The notes below the pieces were generated by a model. It saw only the letters and a program-made list of their open reading frames with translations. It had not been told where the DNA came from and did no database searches. The position numbers and the translations under genes are program-made. From contig JBFOMG010000009.1 of assembly GCA_040830725.1 (NCBI GenBank), positions 124,001 through 188,000 on the forward strand: a stretch of DNA of 64,000 nt, in the 5' to 3' direction. Shown one piece after another: positions 34,488 to 44,600 of the stretch (position 1 is the first letter of the stretch; every line of letters begins with the position of its first letter). The stretch comes from JAWKWH01 sp040830725 (lineage in GTDB: Bacteria > Pseudomonadota > Alphaproteobacteria > Rhizobiales > Rhizobiaceae).

Positions 34488-35369
34488 TCAGACTGCAACT
34501 AACAGTACGGAGAAACCCCACACAAGCAATATTACCCCCGCTATTCTCGACAGGGTTTTTCCTGATCCCAATTTCTCCAGCACCATGAATGCCGTAAGCA
34601 GGGCCATCCAGAAAATGTTCATCACTCCAACCACAAACATGATCAGCATCAGCGCCCAGCAGCAGCCCAGGCACCAAAGACCTTGGGCCACGCCCAGCTT
34701 GACTATCCGGAGCGTATCAAATGACCAGTTTCCGAAGAGCGTGGAAAACGGATTGCGGCATTTCTTCAGACACGATTCTTTCAGCGAACTGAACTGATAG
34801 GCGCCGGCTATCACAAGCGCTGCCACCGAGACAGGCGCGACGGCAGGGGACGCAATCCCGGCGAAAGCAAAGCGCGAAACGGCCAGCGCAACCAACGCGA
34901 AACCTGCAGAAGCAAGGAGCCAGACCCCCAGAAAGCCAGACAACAGCCACATGGGATGCACGACCGATTTTCCAGCCGCACGCGCCGTGTCGGCAATTTC
35001 GCAGTATGTGCGAACAAGCGGCGCTGCACTGGGTAGCATCATGGCCAGCGACATGATGAACCACATTGCAAGCAGCGACACAAACAGCGGAAGATTGCCT
35101 GCGTCAGGGAGCACTGGTGTCAGGCACAACGCCAGTAAAGTATCAAGAGGCCATGGAACAAACCGTAGTTCCAGCCAGTCGAGCAGTCCGGCGCCGGGTC
35201 CGGCTTCGAGTGCCGGCAAGCTTGCCGACATACCGGCCAGCAATACCCAGGATGCAATGGTGATGAATGCAAGTGCGGTGAGCGTTGTTGCCGCTGCCGG
35301 ATGTGCTATTGCGGCAACAGTTCGGCCGACGCGGTCGAGATGGTCGAATGAATTATTGTCTTTTGCCAT
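34488..35369 (-). CDS. DUF2182 integral membrane protein, predicted metal-binding
   Basis: A 293-residue membrane protein with about six to seven helices (near 28-50, 75-90, 94-115, 138-165, 168-192, 222-262 and 273-292). Conserved cysteines cluster at Cys200, Cys204 (ESCLKKCRNP) and Cys233, Cys236, Cys237 (LWCLGCCWAL), followed by a methionine-rich stretch. A second Met/Cys-rich part is MWFIMSLAMMLPSAAPLVRTY. These fit the family's label as a predicted metal-binding membrane protein. It is the first gene of the DUF2182-DUF1326-pcs unit and is divergent from the UbiH-like gene. Confidence 0.85.
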   Translation of the reverse strand: MAKDNNSFDHLDRVGRTVAAIAHPAAATTLTALAFITIASWVLLAGMSASLPALEAGPGAGLLDWLELRFVPWPLDTLLALCLTPVLPDAGNLPLFVSLLAMWFIMSLAMMLPSAAPLVRTYCEIADTARAAGKSVVHPMWLLSGFLGVWLLASAGFALVALAVSRFAFAGIASPAVAPVSVAALVIAGAYQFSSLKESCLKKCRNPFSTLFGNWSFDTLRIVKLGVAQGLWCLGCCWALMLIMFVVGVMNIFWMALLTAFMVLEKLGSGKTLSRIAGVILLVWGFSVLLVAV

Positions 35370-35500
35370 GTCGCCGAACCGGATTTGCGGGCAATTCGTC
35401 TCATTGAACCAGCCGCGGGAGAAGCTCTATATGATCACGAGTTGCCATTCCAGTGCAGAATTCTAGCCGCTGCAAATTACGAGTTGCTGACTTGAATCAA

Positions 35501-36730
35501 ATGACAACGACCCAAGAGCAAATGCCGACCGCAGCCGATTGCGATGTAATGGTTGTAGGAACGGGTCCGGCCGGGCTGGTGACCGCGCTGCTCGCCACCG
35601 ATGCGGGCCTTGATGTCCAACTGGTCGGACCTCCGGTCAATACTGGGGACGCCAGGACCACCACACTGATGTTACCCGCGCTCGAAACGCTGCGGCAACT
35701 GGGCATCGATACCGCGTTTGACGGCGAAGCGGCAGCTTTGGAGGTCATGCGCATCATTGACGGAACAAAGCGCCTGCTCAGAAGTCCTGTCGCCACATTT
35801 CATGCCAGTGAGATCGGCGAAAGCCATTTCGGCATGAATATTCCCAATGCAACACTGAATAAAACTCTTTTTGAGCGCGTTAGCGCCGCGAATATCGTGT
35901 GGCATGAGCGGATGGTCGAGAAGTATATGCCGGACGATGGCGGCGTGAGCGTTATCACCGACAAGGCCGGCGAACTACGCGCGCGGCTGGTTGCCGCTGC
36001 TGACGGGCGGAATTCGGCCGCCCGCGCTGCGGTTGGACTGCGTGTCCATGAACGCCGCTATCGCCAATCGGCCTTTGTCGCGATGTTTTCGCATGAGAAG
36101 GGTCATGGAGGGATTTCGACCGAGTTCCACACCGAGACCGGCCCATTCACGATCGTGCCACTGCCCGGGAACCGTTCGAGCCTTGTATGGGTTGTCAGAC
36201 CTGACGAGGCGGAAATGCTTGTTTCGCTGCCTGAGGCCGATCTTGCGCGGCGGATTGAGGACCGAATGGACTCAATGTTGGGTAAAGTCGCTGTCGAAGG
36301 CCACCAGCAGATATATCCGTTGGCGAGTGCCGTACCATCGGCGTTTGCGGCCAAGCGAGTTGCCCTCGTCGGTGAAGCAGCGCACATCTTCCCGCCAATC
36401 GGAGCACAAGGGCTCAATCTGGGCATTCGTGACGCGGTCGACCTTGTCAATGTCGCTTCCGCCCATCGTGCCGACCCCGGTTCCCCCGCTGCGATGGCGG
36501 CGTATGACAGAGCCCGCAGGCCGGATATCCTCGCGCGCACGGGAGCCGTGTCGCTTCTCAACCAATCGCTGCTGTCGAACCTGTTGCCTGCTCAGATTGC
36601 GCGCAGCGCCGGATTGGCAGCGCTTTCGGGTATATCTCCGCTGAGGGGCTTTTTCATGCGCGAAGGGATGCGGCCGGGCAGCGGGTTTTCGGCCCTGATG
36701 TCATCGGTTCGGAAACAAGTCCGGCGGTAG
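35501..36730 (+). CDS. UbiH/UbiF-family FAD-dependent hydroxylase
   Basis: A flavoprotein monooxygenase, most likely hydroxylating the ubiquinone ring precursor; 409 residues. The dinucleotide-binding motif VVGTGPAGLVTALLATDAGL, the middle DG motif VAAADGRNSAARAAVGL and the C-terminal FAD motif VALVGEAAHIFPPIGAQGLN are present. The last has GE where GD is usual. ATG 35501 is preferred; the frame is open to 35453. Which ring position it modifies cannot be told (UbiH, UbiF and UbiL types are alike). Its last 30 bases overlap the convergent AEC transporter gene. Confidence 0.9.
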   Translation: MTTTQEQMPTAADCDVMVVGTGPAGLVTALLATDAGLDVQLVGPPVNTGDARTTTLMLPALETLRQLGIDTAFDGEAAALEVMRIIDGTKRLLRSPVATFHASEIGESHFGMNIPNATLNKTLFERVSAANIVWHERMVEKYMPDDGGVSVITDKAGELRARLVAAADGRNSAARAAVGLRVHERRYRQSAFVAMFSHEKGHGGISTEFHTETGPFTIVPLPGNRSSLVWVVRPDEAEMLVSLPEADLARRIEDRMDSMLGKVAVEGHQQIYPLASAVPSAFAAKRVALVGEAAHIFPPIGAQGLNLGIRDAVDLVNVASAHRADPGSPAAMAAYDRARRPDILARTGAVSLLNQSLLSNLLPAQIARSAGLAALSGISPLRGFFMREGMRPGSGFSALMSSVRKQVRR

Positions 36731-37666
36731 TGTTCCGTTTTTTATGGCATAGAGGATCACCGTAACGGTGACGACGGACAAGACCGTCGTGATCAAAATG
36801 CTTGCCGAAGCACGCTCGACCCACACGCCGTATTGCTGACCAATGACGAATACGTTCGTTGCGGTTGGCAAGGCGGCCAATAGTACAGCGGTGAAAGCCC
36901 ATACTGGTGAAAAGTCGCCGATCCAACTCAGGATCAAATAACAAAGCACCGGATGCACGGCCAGCTTCAGTATCGAGATCTGTACAATTGTTGAGGGAAG
37001 CCTCTTCAGAGGCCTTGATACAAGCGTGACACCCATCGCGAACAGAGCGCAAGGTGCGGCTGCTTGTGACAGCGTCACCAGCAACCTATCAAGCGGCCCG
37101 GGAATCTCGAGCCGCAAAACAGCTGCGGTTACGCCAAATGCCGTGGCTACGATAAACGGGTGGAGCACGATCTTTTTGACAATCTGTCCTGCCAATATGA
37201 AAGGGCTCTCATCCGATTTTCCGGCCAACGCCATCATGAGCGGTGCGATGGTGAAATGCATCAGATTTTCGAAGCAGAAAATCAAAGCCACCGGAACCGC
37301 GGCACCCTGACCGAATGCCAGTATTGCAATTCCAGGTCCCATATAACCAATATTGCCGTATGCGGCTGCGAGACCTTTGATCGTGCTTTCTGCTAATCCC
37401 TTTTGCAGCAGTAGCGACCCGACGAACATTATCGAAAAAACGAGAAATGTGGCCAGCACTGTGCCCGAAATGTAAGACCATTCGGTCAACTGATCGACCG
37501 GAGTTTTGGAGAGCAGTTGAAAAAATAGTGCCGGTAAAGCGAAATAGATTATGAACACATTGATCCAACCAAGCGCATCGTCCGGCAGCTTCGCGGTCCG
37601 CGCGGCGATAACGCCAAGCAGAATCAAACCGAAAAATGGGATAATCAATCCAATGACGTCTGACAT
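36701..37666 (-). CDS. AEC-family transporter
   Basis: A 321-residue membrane protein of the auxin efflux carrier (AEC) family, with about ten helices in two five-helix halves. The start MSDVIGLIIPFFGLILLGVI and the central GNIGYMGPGIAILAFGQGAA loop, with its NxGxxG-like crossover motif, are typical. Bacterial members include malonate or malate carriers, but the substrate here is unknown. The 3' end overlaps the UbiH-like gene tail to tail by 30 bases. The last two residues lie in the overlap zone and look normal. Confidence 0.88.
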   Translation of the reverse strand: MSDVIGLIIPFFGLILLGVIAARTAKLPDDALGWINVFIIYFALPALFFQLLSKTPVDQLTEWSYISGTVLATFLVFSIMFVGSLLLQKGLAESTIKGLAAAYGNIGYMGPGIAILAFGQGAAVPVALIFCFENLMHFTIAPLMMALAGKSDESPFILAGQIVKKIVLHPFIVATAFGVTAAVLRLEIPGPLDRLLVTLSQAAAPCALFAMGVTLVSRPLKRLPSTIVQISILKLAVHPVLCYLILSWIGDFSPVWAFTAVLLAALPTATNVFVIGQQYGVWVERASASILITTVLSVVTVTVILYAIKNGTLPPDLFPNR

Positions 37667-37823
37667 TGCGGCACCGTTCGGGGTTTGATCGCGCCGCTAT
37701 CGCAATTGGGCAGATCGCGTCAACCCAAGTTACCCATTGAATTGAACATGATGGTCTTGAACTTGAAGAGAAGCTACGCCAATTTGTACCTGACGTTTAA
37801 GGTAGCCAAAAAAGATCGTTGAA

Positions 37824-38147
37824 ATGAGAACAGCAAAATTTCATATCGGACAGGTGGTCTGTCACCGGCTGTTCCCGTTCCGCGGCGTGATTTTTGATGT
37901 CGATCCGGAATTCAACAATACTGAAGAATGGTACGAATCAATTCCTGCGGAAATCAGACCGCGGCGAGATCAACCTTTCTACCACCTGTTGGCCGAGAAT
38001 GAGGACACCGAGTATATCGCTTATGTCTCGGAGCAAAACCTGCTGCCTGATGAGACCGGGGAACCGGTTCGTCATCCGCAGTTGAATGACATGTTTGTCA
38101 GGCGCTCCGATGGCAGCTACGAACCCATCGGTCCTGCACCGCATTGA
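37824..38147 (+). CDS. hspQ: Heat shock protein HspQ
   Basis: A 107-residue hemimethylated-DNA-binding-like protein. In E. coli HspQ is a heat-inducible specificity factor for Lon protease. Hallmarks are AKFHIGQVVCHRLFPFRGVI, FDVDPEFNNTEEWYESIP, FYHLLAENEDTEYIAYVSEQNLL split over its middle, and the C-terminal MFVRRSDGSYEPIG. The start ATG 37824 lies in a gap of about 155 bases that should carry the promoter; I could not assign a heat-shock sigma-factor site with confidence. A strong terminator follows the stop. Confidence 0.94.
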   Translation: MRTAKFHIGQVVCHRLFPFRGVIFDVDPEFNNTEEWYESIPAEIRPRRDQPFYHLLAENEDTEYIAYVSEQNLLPDETGEPVRHPQLNDMFVRRSDGSYEPIGPAPH

Positions 38148-38149
38148 TG

Positions 38150-38180
38150 AAAAAAGGCGGGTTTTGAAACCCGCCCTTTT
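38150..38180. terminator. Bidirectional intrinsic terminator between hspQ and the IalB gene
   Basis: GGCGGGTT (38156-38163) pairs with AACCCGCC (38168-38175) around a TTGA loop, flanked by a run of A on the left (38150-38155) and CTTTT on the right (38176-38180). Read on either strand it gives a GC stem followed by T residues. It starts three bases after hspQ and lies 24 bases past the convergent IalB-family gene, so it serves both. Confidence 0.85.
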
Positions 38181-38203
38181 GCAAGTGTGATTTTCGAGCG
38201 TGC

Positions 38204-38824
38204 TTATTCAGACGCTTTTGCCTTGTCCTGCTCTGCCTTCAGCTTCTTCTCGAACTCCTCGCGGCGTTTTTCGATTTCTTCCTGAAGTTTTTTCTGCTTG
38301 GCGTCGATGTCGGATTGCTGCAGGGGCGGCCCGTCAAATGCATCGGTGAAGCCTTTCAGCGAAATCTTGATCGGATTTGGCTGGTTCTGGAAGTTCACCG
38401 AAGTGAGTGTCAGTTCGCCACCACGCTTGAACGCTGTAACCATGTTGTCGGTCAAGCCGACCTCTGCGATGCAGCGATCCGGAAAACAGATTGCATAGTT
38501 GATTTTCTGAGCCTTGCCACCGTCGACCTGCATGCCGATACCCGGTGGGACCAGACGTCCACTTGGCACGGACACCTGAAATACTTTGCGGTTCACTTTG
38601 CCTTTGACTTCAATCAGGCTGACACCCGTGAGCAACTGGCCTGAGTCCGCCATGAGCAGATTTTGCACATTGCAGACGTCAGTATCTTCCTGTTTGGAGC
38701 AAACCTTGAACCAGCCCTGTGGCACCTGCTGCGCAGAAGCTGAAGCAAGTCCACCGGCCATGAATGCTACCGCGCTGGCGGCAAGCACTGCCGTGCGGGT
38801 TTTGACGGTCAAACGGCTCGTCAT
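38204..38824 (-). CDS. Invasion-associated locus B (IalB) family protein
   Basis: A secreted protein of 206 residues. A signal peptide ends around ALASASAQQ-type sequence (LAASAVAFMAGGLASASAQQ), leading to VPQGWFKVCSKQEDTDVC, the typical IalB start with paired cysteines. The core ends about residue 160, and a charged helical tail rich in Lys/Glu (KKLQEEIEKRREEFEKKLKA) follows, probably a coiled coil. IalB was named in Bartonella for red-cell invasion, but homologues are widespread in free-living rhizobia. ATG 38824 is chosen over TTG 38833 because AGAGGA then has normal spacing. Confidence 0.88.
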   Translation of the reverse strand: MTSRLTVKTRTAVLAASAVAFMAGGLASASAQQVPQGWFKVCSKQEDTDVCNVQNLLMADSGQLLTGVSLIEVKGKVNRKVFQVSVPSGRLVPPGIGMQVDGGKAQKINYAICFPDRCIAEVGLTDNMVTAFKRGGELTLTSVNFQNQPNPIKISLKGFTDAFDGPPLQQSDIDAKQKKLQEEIEKRREEFEKKLKAEQDKAKASE

Positions 38825-39071
38825 GTTTTCCAATTCCTCTTGATATTTGTTCTGTTGCCCGCGGCGTTTCCGCCATGAAGTTGTTTGTACGGCTTCCTGT
38901 TGCCAAATTGAGGCGACAGAATGGCTTCGGCAGGCGTGTTACACCGCATTAGCGGGCAAATCCACCCCGGATCCACCAGAGATGAGATGGTTTGCCGAAC
39001 TGATACTCACTGATACGCTTTGCCCGACCGTTCACCGCGATTCGCTGCCAACCAAGGCTGGAGAAAAAAGA

Positions 39072-40883
39072 TTGCCGCGCACTTTCATCATTTCCCTGGC
39101 TAGCGTTGTGGTGCTGGCATTGTCGGCTTGGACGCCGGTGTCGGCTGAGCCATCCCATGCCATCGCAATGCATGGACAGCCGTTGCTGCCGAAGGACTAT
39201 GCCCATTTTCCGTACGTCAATCCCGATGCGCCCAAGGGCGGCCGAGTTGATTACGCTGTGCGGGGCAGTTTTGACAGCCTCAATCCGTTTATTGTCCAGG
39301 GAGACGGTTCCCGTGGATTGTTCGACCGGGTTTATGGCTACAATGTCTATGAGGCATTGATGGCGCGCTCGCGCGATGAAGCCTTCACGCTGTATCCGCT
39401 GATCGCCGAATCTGTCGAAACCGATGAAGATCGCACCTTCATCGAATTTACACTCGATCCGCGGGCCAAATTCTCTGACGGGAAACCCATCACTGTTGAT
39501 GATGTCTTGTTCACGATGGACCTGCTGCACAAAAAGGCTCGTCCGCTCTACAGGCGCTGGATTGATCTGATCGCGGAGACACGCAGAGTGGGTGACCGAG
39601 GCGTTCGTTTCATCTTCAAACCCGAGGCCGATCGCGAAACTCCATTGCTAATCGGTATTTTGCCGATCTTGCCCAAACACGCAATCGACGCAGAGAAATT
39701 CGACAAGTCGACGCTTACGCCAATCATCGGAAGCGGTCCCTACACGATCGAGACCGTCAAACCGGGTGAATTGGTCGTTCTCAAGCGAAATGCGGACTAT
39801 TGGGCCAAAGATCATCCGTCAAAGCGGGGTTTCGACAATTATGACGAGATCCGAATCAACTATTTTCGTGATGACAACGCCATGTTCGAGGCGTTCAAGA
39901 AGGGGTTGATTTCGTCCTGGATTGAGGGCGATCCCGGCCGCTGGGCCGAGGGGTTCGATTTTCCGGCTGCGACGGATGGCAAAGTTGTCAAGAAATCATT
40001 CAAGAGCGGGCTGCCGTCCGGAATGCTCGGCTTTGTGTTCAATACGCGCAGAGACAAGTTCGCTGATCCGGCGCTGCGGCGTGCGCTCGCCTCGTTGTTC
40101 GATTTCGACTGGGCCAACAAGAACCTGTTTTTCGGAGCCTACAAGCGCACTAAAAGCTACTTTGACGGTTCGCAAATGTCCGCATTTAATAATCCGGCAG
40201 ATGAGCGGGAAAAAGCCCTTTTGGCCGGGTTTCCCGATGCCGTCATTGCCGATGTCATGGCGGGAACCTGGCAGCCACCCTCGTCTGACGGCTCTGGCCG
40301 GGATCGCAAATTTTTGAAAAACGGTTTCGATCTGCTGCGGGCGGCCGGTTACAAACTCAAGGACCGCAAACTGATCGGACCGGATGGCGCGCCGTTGACG
40401 TTTGAAATTCTGTTGAACGGCAAAAGCGGCGAAGCGGTAGCCTCATCATTTCAACGCACATTGGAAAAAATCGGCATTGAAGTGACAATCCGCGTGGTCG
40501 AGGCGGCCCAATATCAACAAAGACTGCAGACCTATGACTATGACATGATCATGCAGTTCTACTTTTCATCTCTGTCGCCTGGCGCGGAACAGATCGGCCG
40601 CTGGGGATCCGCTTCGGCCAACTCTGAAGGCACCTACAATTTTGCAGGCGTCGCCTCCAAAGCGGTTGATGCAATGATCGATGCACTGCTGCAAGCGCAT
40701 GATCGAGACGACTTTGTCTCTGCCGTTCGCGCTTATGATCGCGTACTTTTGAGTGGCGCTTATGTGGTTCCGCTCTATCATCGGGGTGAAACCTGGGTGG
40801 CGCACTGGTCACACATTGCGCATCCGGACAAAACGCCCATATACGGGCCGCAATATCAGACGTGGTGGCATACCGGCGAATGA
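39072..40883 (+). CDS. Extracellular solute-binding protein, family 5 (YejA-like)
   Basis: A periplasmic peptide-type binding protein of 603 residues. The start is set at TTG 39072: GGAG lies eight bases upstream, and a clean signal peptide begins there (MPRTFIISLASVVVLALSAW, cleavage near VSA-EP). The frame is open to 38847, but the added part has no signal character. The mature N-terminus HGQPLLPKDYAHFPYVNPDA and SFDSLNPFIVQG are typical of YejA relatives that bind oligopeptides or microcin-type compounds. No permease or ATPase genes are adjacent, so it is an orphan here and must work with a transporter encoded elsewhere. Confidence 0.9.
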   Translation: MPRTFIISLASVVVLALSAWTPVSAEPSHAIAMHGQPLLPKDYAHFPYVNPDAPKGGRVDYAVRGSFDSLNPFIVQGDGSRGLFDRVYGYNVYEALMARSRDEAFTLYPLIAESVETDEDRTFIEFTLDPRAKFSDGKPITVDDVLFTMDLLHKKARPLYRRWIDLIAETRRVGDRGVRFIFKPEADRETPLLIGILPILPKHAIDAEKFDKSTLTPIIGSGPYTIETVKPGELVVLKRNADYWAKDHPSKRGFDNYDEIRINYFRDDNAMFEAFKKGLISSWIEGDPGRWAEGFDFPAATDGKVVKKSFKSGLPSGMLGFVFNTRRDKFADPALRRALASLFDFDWANKNLFFGAYKRTKSYFDGSQMSAFNNPADEREKALLAGFPDAVIADVMAGTWQPPSSDGSGRDRKFLKNGFDLLRAAGYKLKDRKLIGPDGAPLTFEILLNGKSGEAVASSFQRTLEKIGIEVTIRVVEAAQYQQRLQTYDYDMIMQFYFSSLSPGAEQIGRWGSASANSEGTYNFAGVASKAVDAMIDALLQAHDRDDFVSAVRAYDRVLLSGAYVVPLYHRGETWVAHWSHIAHPDKTPIYGPQYQTWWHTGE

Positions 40884-40913
40884 GGCCGGATTTGCACCGG
40901 ACCGGAGCACCGA

Positions 40914-41597
40914 ATGGCTGAAAAAACCAAGCTGAATGTCGACATCGTTTCCGATGTCATGTGTCCGTGGTGCTATGTCGGCCAGAAGCGGCTTGAAAGG
41001 GCAATGGACCAGGTTCCGGAAGTCGAAGTGGACATTCATTGGCGCCCATTCCAGTTAGACCCTACCCTGCCGCCCGAGGGAAAGGACCGCAAAAAGTATT
41101 TGTCGGACAAGTTCGGAGGCGATGAGCGCGCCAAATCGGTATATCAGGCCATCAAGGATGCGGGAGTTGCCGAAGGCATTCCCTTCGATTTTGACGCCAT
41201 CAAGGTTGCACCGAACACACTTGACGCCCATCGCCTGATCCGATGGGCCTCCAGCGCCGGCGAAGGCATACAAAACCGGTTGGCTCGACGGTTGTTCCAG
41301 CTCTATTTCGAGGAAGGTGCCAATATTGGCGACCACCGGGTACTCATTGATGCCGCACGCGACGTCGGAATGGACAACTCAATCGTTGAAAGCCTGCTTG
41401 CCACCGATTCAGACCGCGAGGCCGTTCAAAGCGAGATCGCGACCGCGGGACAGATGGGCGTTACCGGCGTCCCGTGTTTCCTGATCGAGGGTAAATACGC
41501 GGTCATGGGAGCGCAGGATTCCGACACGCTGGCAAACGCGTTTCGCCAAATTGCCGAAGCGAAAAAGGAAGGCTATCTGGAGCAACCAACGGGCTGA
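40914..41597 (+). CDS. DsbA-family oxidoreductase (FrnE-like)
   Basis: A 227-residue thioredoxin-fold protein with the active site CPWC in SDVMCPWCYVGQKRLERA, an all-helical insertion, and the cis-proline loop GVTGVPCFLIEGKYAVMGAQ, which holds one extra cysteine. There is no signal peptide, so it is predicted to be cytoplasmic, like the FrnE group linked to stress tolerance and 2-hydroxychromene-2-carboxylate isomerase-like enzymes. ATG 40914 follows the YejA-like stop by 30 bases with a GGAG upstream. It converges on mfd. Confidence 0.9.
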   Translation: MAEKTKLNVDIVSDVMCPWCYVGQKRLERAMDQVPEVEVDIHWRPFQLDPTLPPEGKDRKKYLSDKFGGDERAKSVYQAIKDAGVAEGIPFDFDAIKVAPNTLDAHRLIRWASSAGEGIQNRLARRLFQLYFEEGANIGDHRVLIDAARDVGMDNSIVESLLATDSDREAVQSEIATAGQMGVTGVPCFLIEGKYAVMGAQDSDTLANAFRQIAEAKKEGYLEQPTG

Positions 41598-41600
41598 AGA

Positions 41601-44600
41601 TCAGGTCGCTTCGGCCAGTTTTGCCAATCTGGTCATGATAACGGCAGAACCCGACAAGCGCTTTTCGGCATTTGGCCAGTCGCGAGTAAACACGACACTC
41701 TGATCCGGCCGGATTTTCGCCAGGCTGCCCTGTTCACTAATGAACCCTACAAGAGCGCCCGGATCGGCAAATGTGTTGTTCCTGAATTGAACGACGACAC
41801 CTTTGGGGCCGGCATCGAGCCTTTCGACATTAGCGGTACGGCATAGCGATTTGATGAAGACGATCTTCATCAGATGCTGCACTTCATCGGGCAATGGTCC
41901 GAACCGGTCCATCATTTCTGCTGCCATTGCGTCGATTTCTTCGGCGCTGTGCAATTCGCCAAGACGGCGGTAAAGCCCGAGGCGAAGCTGAAGATCCGGC
42001 ACATAATTTTCGGGAATCATCACAGCAGTACCGATGGTGATTTGGGGCGACCAGCCCTGGTCGGCTGCTTCTTCCTCGCCTTTCAGTTCTGCTACCGCCT
42101 CCTCAAGCATCTGCTGGTAGAGTTCATAGCCAACTTCGCGAATATGGCCGGATTGTTCCTCGCCAAGCAGATTTCCGGCACCGCGAATATCCAGATCGTG
42201 ACTGGCCAACTGGAAACCGGCGCCAAGCGTATCAAGCGATTGCAATACCTTGAGCCGCCTTTCCGCGTTCGTTGTCAAGGTTCGGTTGGCTGGCAACGTG
42301 AACAGGGAATAGGCCCGCAGTTTCGAGCGCCCTACCCGGCCGCGCAACTGGTAAAGCTGCGCCAGTCCGAACATGTCTGACCGGTGCACGATCAGGGTAT
42401 TGGCGGTGGGAATAGCGAGGCCGGATTCGACGATGGTCGTAGACAGCAGCACATCATACATTCCATCGTAAAAAGCATTCATCACATCATCAAGCTCGCC
42501 CGGCGGCATCTGGCCATGCGCAGTCGCCACCTTCAACTCAGGTGCCTGTTCATCAAGGAATGTCTTGACCTCCGACAGGTCCGAAATGCGCGGAACGACA
42601 TAAAAACTCTGACCGCCACGGTAATGCTCGCGTAGCAACGTTTCGCGGATGACGACCGGATCAAACGGTGAGATGAAAGTCCGAACCGCCAGACGATCAA
42701 CAGGCGCGGTTGTGATCAGCGACAGTTCCCGTACGCCGGTGAGCGCAAGCTGAAGCGTTCGGGGAATGGGGGTTGCCGAAAGGGTCAGCACATGGACATC
42801 GCTTTTCAGCGTCTTGAGCCGCTCCTTGTGTTTAACCCCGAAGTGCTGTTCTTCGTCGATGATGAGCAGACCGAGGTTATTGAACGAAATCGAAGAACCG
42901 AGAAGTGCGTGCGTCCCCACGACAATATCGACCGTTCCGTCGGCAAGGCCTTTCTTGGTTTCTGAGAGCTCCTTTGCGCCTACCAGCCGCGAAGCCTGAC
43001 GAACCTTGATCGGCAGGCCGGAAAACCGATCTGAAAAGGTTCGGAAATGCTGCCGCGAAAGCAGCGTCGTCGGCACCACAATGGCGACTTGAAGACCTTC
43101 CATTGCCGCAAGAAATGCCGCCCGAAGTGCTACTTCGGTCTTTCCGAAGCCAACATCTCCGCAAACCAGCCGGTCCATCGGGCGTCCGGCGGCCAGATCG
43201 TCAAGCACATGGTCAATTGCGGTTTGTTGGTCTTCGGTCTCGTCGTAGGGAAAACGGGCAGCAAACTCGCCGTAAATACCATCTGGCGGGGTGATTTTCG
43301 GCGCACCTCGCATTTCCCTTTCAGCAGCCAGCCGTATCAGGTCGCCGGCCATTTCCAGCAGCTTCTTCTTCAGTTTCGCCTTGCGCGACTGCCAGGCGAC
43401 ACCGCCCAGTTTGTCCAGTGTCGCTTCGGCTGCGTCCGAACCATAGCGGGATAGAAGTTCGATGTTCTCTACCGGCAAAAACAGCCGGTCATCACCGGCG
43501 TAGCGCAATTCGAGACAATCATGGGGAGCGCCGGCCGCCTCGATTGTCTTCAAGCCGACAAAGCGGCCAATCCCGTGATCGGCGTGCACGACAATGTCGC
43601 CGGCTGACATTGAAGCAGCTTCGGAAATGAAATCGGCAGCCCGCTTTTTACGGCTGCGTCTAACCAACCGGTCGCCAAGGATATCCTGCTCGCAAACCAG
43701 CACAAAATCCGGCGCCTCGAATCCGGATTCGATGCGCAAGGTGGCCAAGGCAATTTTGGCTGCCGGCGCTGCTTGCATCTCCGGCAGCGAGCTAACCCGG
43801 ACATGGTTATCCAGACCGTGTTCACCGAGAATTTCGGTCAGCCGCGTCAGTGAACCGTCCGTCCAGCCGGCAATCAGCACCCTTTTGCCGGAGGCTCGCA
43901 GGTCTGCAATGTGTTTTGCGGCGTGATCGAACAGGTTTTTGTCCGGATTCGCCCGCTCGGCAGAGAAATTACGTCCCTGCGTACTCGAACCCCTAACGAC
44001 CTTGCGTCCGGATCCTCCAGGTTGATCGAAGGGCGACAAATCGATGGTGGTGCGTTGCTGACTTGCCTGTTCAATGTCGGCCGTTTTGATGAACATGAGG
44101 TCAGGAGGGACCGGTTTATAGGGAACAGCCTCGCCAATCCCCTGCCCGTCGGCTTGTCGCTGGCGCGCATCATAATAATCCGCGATCTGGTCGATGCGCT
44201 CGTTGATTGCTTCGTGCGCAAGGTGTTCGAATACGACCGGTGCGTTGGGCAGGTAATCGAAAACCGTCTCCAGCCGGTCGCAGAAAAGCGGCAACCAATG
44301 CTCCATCCCCGCAAACCGCCGCCCCTCGGAAATTGCGGCATAAAGAGCATCTTCGCGCGAGGGTGCACCAAACATCTCGATATAATTGCGCCTGAACCGG
44401 CTGATCACTTCAGGAGAAAGCGTAATCTCGCTCATTGGCTGCAATGACAGTTCGCTCTCCTGACCCGACGTACGCTGGGTCACAGGATCGAAACGGCGAA
44501 TGGACTCCAGTGTATCGCCAAAGAAATCCAGACGCAGCGGCTCGTCCGCGCCCGGAGCAAACAGGTCGATGATACCGCCGCGAACGGCATATTCGCCGAC

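Noticed and set aside
38847..39071. N-terminal extension of the YejA-like protein
   Set aside because: The open frame extends upstream, but residues lack signal-peptide or domain character, and TTG 39072 has a good ribosome site and signal peptide.
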